Shown: in pieces, positions 7,932-10,467 of the stretch
Layout of the letters: every line of letters begins with the position of its first letter
Position numbering within the stretch: the first letter of the stretch is position 1
Source of the DNA: Pseudomonadota bacterium
GTDB taxonomy: Bacteria; Pseudomonadota; Gammaproteobacteria; Burkholderiales; Thiobacillaceae
Length of the DNA: 10,467 nucleotides
NCBI GenBank assembly: GCA_021821425.1
Contig: JAKACL010000082.1
Span: 1-10,467 of the forward strand
Direction of reading: 5' to 3'
Made by a program: the position numbers and the translations under genes
The notes under the pieces: generated by a model
Database searches by the model: none
The model's input: the letters and a program-made list of their open reading frames with translations, nothing else
What the model was told of the DNA's origin: nothing

Positions 7932-9575
7932 ATGGATAACCAGCGGCTGATTCTTTTCATCGTCTTTTCCTTCACGCTGCTTTTGCTGTGGGAGGCCTGG
8001 CAGGACCAGAATGCGCCGGCGCCTGAAACGCCGGCAACCGCCAGCGCACCCGCCACCGGGGCGCCGACGCCGACCCAGGCATTGAATGCACCGCCCGCAC
8101 CGACCGCGACGCCGACCCGCGGCTTTGCCAAGGGTCAGCGGGCCGTGGTGGAAACCGACGTGCTGCGCGCCAGCATCGACGCCAATGGCGGCGACCTGCG
8201 CGAGCTGAAGTTGCTGGCCTACCGTGAGACGGAAGACAAAAACCAGATCTTCACCCTGTTCGAAGACAGCGCGACGCGGCCCTATCTGGCGCAAAGCGGT
8301 CTGGTGGGCGAGGGCTTGCCGACGCACCGCAGCGTGTTCCAGCTCAACCCGGGCACCTATCGCCTGACCGGCGGTGCGGCGCAGGTGCAGGTGCCGCTGG
8401 TGTGGAGCGACCCCGCCACCGGCGTGCGGGTCGAGAAAACCTATATTTTCAAGCGCGGCAGCTATCAGGTCGGCGTGCAGACCCGCGTCATCAACGGCGG
8501 CGACAAGCCGATCGACCTGACGCCCTACTACCAGTTCACGCGTCACGGCGAAGCGCCGCGCGGCGAATCCTTCTTCCTGTACACCTATACCGGACCGGCG
8601 TTCTACACGAATGCGCGCAAGTTCCAGAAAGTCGCGTTCAAGGACATCCAGGAAGGCAAGGCCGATTTCGAGAAAAACGCCGACAACGGATGGGTCGGTC
8701 TGGTGCAGCACCACTTCGTGTCGGCCTGGCTGCCCCAAGGCAGCGTCAAGCGCGAGTACTACACCCGTTCGCTGGGCGAAGGCTTGTATGCCGCCGGCGT
8801 GATTCTCGCCGAAGGCACGCTTGAGCCCGGCCAAGAGAAGACCTTTACGGTCCCCTTGTACGCCGGTCCGCAAACCCAGGTTGCACTGGAAAAAGTGGCG
8901 CCGGGCCTGGAACTGTCGCGCGACTATGGCTGGCTGACGCCGCTGGCCTACCCGATTTTCTGGTCGCTGGAAAAGATCGAGCGCATCGTCGGCAACTGGG
9001 GCTGGGCGATCATCATCCTGACCATCCTGATCAAGCTGGCGCTGTATCCGCTGTCGGCCGCCGGCTACAAGTCGATGGCCAAGATGAAGAAGCTGACCCC
9101 GCGCCTGAAGCTGCTGAAGGACACCTACGGCGACGACCGCGCCAAGCTGCACCAGGCGATGGCGGAGATGTACAAGACCGAGAAGATCAATCCGCTCGGC
9201 GGCTGCCTGCCGATCCTGATCCAGATCCCGGTGTTCATCGCGCTGTACTGGGTGCTGCTGGCGGCGGTGGAAATGCGCGGCGCCCCCTGGCTGGGCTGGA
9301 TCACCGACCTGACCGCGCCGGATCCGTGGTTCATCCTGCCGATCCTGATGGGCATCACCTCGATCCTGCAGGTGAAGCTCAACCCGCAGCCGATGGACCC
9401 GATGCAGGCCAAGATCATGATGATCATGCCGGTCGCGTTCACCGTGATGTTCGTGTTCTTCCCGGCCGGCCTGGTGCTGTACTGGGTGGTCAACAACATC
9501 CTGTCCATTGCGCAGCAGTGGGCGATCAACCGGCAGGTCGAGGGCGGTGGCAAGCCCGCCTCCGGCAAGGCCTGA
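7932..9575 (+). CDS. yidC: Membrane protein insertase YidC
   Basis: YidC (Oxa1/Alb3 family) inserts and folds inner-membrane proteins, alone or with SecYEG. The 547-residue protein starts with [20 protein letters not shown], transmembrane segment 1, as in proteobacterial YidC. A Pro/Ala/Thr-rich linker follows (about 27-65), then the large periplasmic beta-sandwich domain (about 66-325). The conserved C-terminal core has membrane segments near 356-374, 425-446, 465-482 and 498-525, and the cytoplasmic hairpin [21 protein letters not shown]368 in [11 protein letters not shown] occupies the place of the groove arginine R366 of E. coli. A longer reading from the ATG at 7863 would add 23 residues lying inside rnpA and spoil the TM1 start, so I reject it. 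No clear ribosome-binding site precedes the ATG at 7932, and the rnpA stop is only 17 bases away. Confidence 0.97.
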   Translation: MDNQRLILFIVFSFTLLLLWEAWQDQNAPAPETPATASAPATGAPTPTQALNAPPAPTATPTRGFAKGQRAVVETDVLRASIDANGGDLRELKLLAYRETEDKNQIFTLFEDSATRPYLAQSGLVGEGLPTHRSVFQLNPGTYRLTGGAAQVQVPLVWSDPATGVRVEKTYIFKRGSYQVGVQTRVINGGDKPIDLTPYYQFTRHGEAPRGESFFLYTYTGPAFYTNARKFQKVAFKDIQEGKADFEKNADNGWVGLVQHHFVSAWLPQGSVKREYYTRSLGEGLYAAGVILAEGTLEPGQEKTFTVPLYAGPQTQVALEKVAPGLELSRDYGWLTPLAYPIFWSLEKIERIVGNWGWAIIILTILIKLALYPLSAAGYKSMAKMKKLTPRLKLLKDTYGDDRAKLHQAMAEMYKTEKINPLGGCLPILIQIPVFIALYWVLLAAVEMRGAPWLGWITDLTAPDPWFILPILMGITSILQVKLNPQPMDPMQAKIMMIMPVAFTVMFVFFPAGLVLYWVVNNILSIAQQWAINRQVEGGGKPASGKA

Positions 9576-10467
9576 CCTGATCGCCGCCATCGCCACCGCG
9601 CCCGGTCGCGGTGGGGTGGGGGTGGTGCGGGTGTCGGGCGCGGATATCGCGCCGTTGGCGACCGCCATCCTCGGGTGCGTTCCCGTGCCGCGCCGCGCCA
9701 CGTTTTGTCCTTTCCTCGATGCGGACGGTCAGCCGATCGACGAAGGCATCGCGCTTTATTTCGCTGCGCCCCATTCATTCACCGGCGAGCACGTGCTCGA
9801 GTTGCAGGGGCACGGCGGCTCGGTGGTGATGAATCTCATCCTGCAGCGCTGCATCGAACTCGGCGCCCGCCTGGCCGGGCCGGGCGAGTTTTCGCGCCGC
9901 GCTTTTCTCAATGGCAAGCTCGATCTGGCGCAGGCCGAGGCGGTGGCCGACCTGATCGATGCCGCATCGACCGAGGCCGCGCGCTCGGCGGTGCGGTCGC
10001 TCTCCGGCGCCTTTTCGGCGCGGATTGCCGAACTGGTAGAGGCGCTGATCCGCCTGCGCATGCTGGTGGAGGCCACGCTCGACTTTCCCGAAGAAGAGAT
10101 CGATTTTCTGCAGCAGGCCAATGCCTTCGGCCGGCTCGATGCGATCGACGCCAGCCTTGGCACTGTGCGCGCGCAGGCGAAGCAGGGCGTGCTGTTGCGC
10201 GAGGGCCTGACGGTGGTGCTGATCGGCCAGCCGAACGTTGGCAAGTCGAGCCTGCTCAATCAGCTGGCCGGATTCGAGGCGGCGATCGTCACCGAGATCG
10301 CCGGCACCACGCGCGACACCGTGCGCGAGGCGATCCAGATCGAGGGCGTACCGCTGCACATCATCGACACCGCGGGCCTGCGCGACACCGACGACGCGGT
10401 GGAGAAAATCGGCATCGCGCGCACCTGGGCCGCGGTCGAGAAAGCCGACGTCGCGCTGCTGCTGGTC
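9547..10467 (+). CDS. mnmE: tRNA modification GTPase MnmE (5' part, runs off the window)
   Basis: MnmE (TrmE), a GTPase working with MnmG, makes the 5-carboxymethylaminomethyl group on the wobble uridine of some tRNAs. The 307 residues visible include the N-terminal tetrahydrofolate-binding domain ([55 protein letters not shown]). They also include the start of the G domain inserted in the helical domain: G1 GQPNVGKSS (227-235), G2 GTTRD (253-257) and G3 DTAG (274-277). The G4 motif and the C-terminal cysteine motif lie beyond the window. The start is uncertain. GTG at 9547 gives a plausible nine-residue leader and overlaps yidC by 29 bases, with GAGGG only two bases upstream. CTG at 9577 is the only other candidate before the conserved core. 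No ATG is available. Confidence 0.95.
   Translation, partial: MASPPPARPDLIAAIATAPGRGGVGVVRVSGADIAPLATAILGCVPVPRRATFCPFLDADGQPIDEGIALYFAAPHSFTGEHVLELQGHGGSVVMNLILQRCIELGARLAGPGEFSRRAFLNGKLDLAQAEAVADLIDAASTEAARSAVRSLSGAFSARIAELVEALIRLRMLVEATLDFPEEEIDFLQQANAFGRLDAIDASLGTVRAQAKQGVLLREGLTVVLIGQPNVGKSSLLNQLAGFEAAIVTEIAGTTRDTVREAIQIEGVPLHIIDTAGLRDTDDAVEKIGIARTWAAVEKADVALLLV

Noticed and set aside
7929..9701. 590-codon open frame on the minus strand opposite yidC
   Set aside because: It is an antisense shadow of yidC with an Arg/His/Gln-rich composition and no family resemblance.

Overview
The window is a GC-rich bacterial chromosome segment around the replication origin, almost certainly from a betaproteobacterium. 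The gene order, the protein sequences and the absence of recF between dnaN and gyrB point that way. A Nitrosomonadales/Thiobacillus-like host is my best guess, from family memory and not from a search. The only clearly mobile item is one complete insertion sequence.

Layout. Positions 1-58 are a short flank with no callable gene. Positions 59-1686 are an IS1182-family insertion sequence with one intact DDE transposase and about 21-bp terminal inverted repeats. A strong bidirectional terminator (1753-1783) follows. Then come three genes read leftwards (minus strand): gyrB (1832-4303), dnaN (4512-5615) and dnaA (5795-7132, start debatable). The gyrB/dnaN gap carries a compact stem-loop cluster, including a head-to-head pair of REP-type palindromes. 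To the right, read rightwards, are rpmH (7363-7497), rnpA (7528-7914), yidC (7932-9575) and the 5' part of mnmE (9547 to the window edge).

How it works together. The two gene sets diverge from the dnaA/rpmH gap, as expected for genes transcribed away from a bidirectional origin. Perfect DnaA boxes (TTATCCACA) lie on both sides of dnaA, at 5778-5786 and 7201-7209, each with AT-rich sequence in the same gap, so oriC lies in one or both gaps. The left arm encodes the initiator, sliding clamp and gyrase B subunit. The right arm encodes ribosomal protein L34, the RNase P protein, the membrane insertase YidC and the tRNA-modifying GTPase MnmE. rpmH has a good sigma70-type promoter and a strong leader hairpin.

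I see no previously undescribed system here. Points worth checking are the absence of yidD between rnpA and yidC, the split DnaA-box arrangement, the odd start sites of dnaA, rnpA and mnmE, the REP pair, and the IS insertion beside a palindrome.
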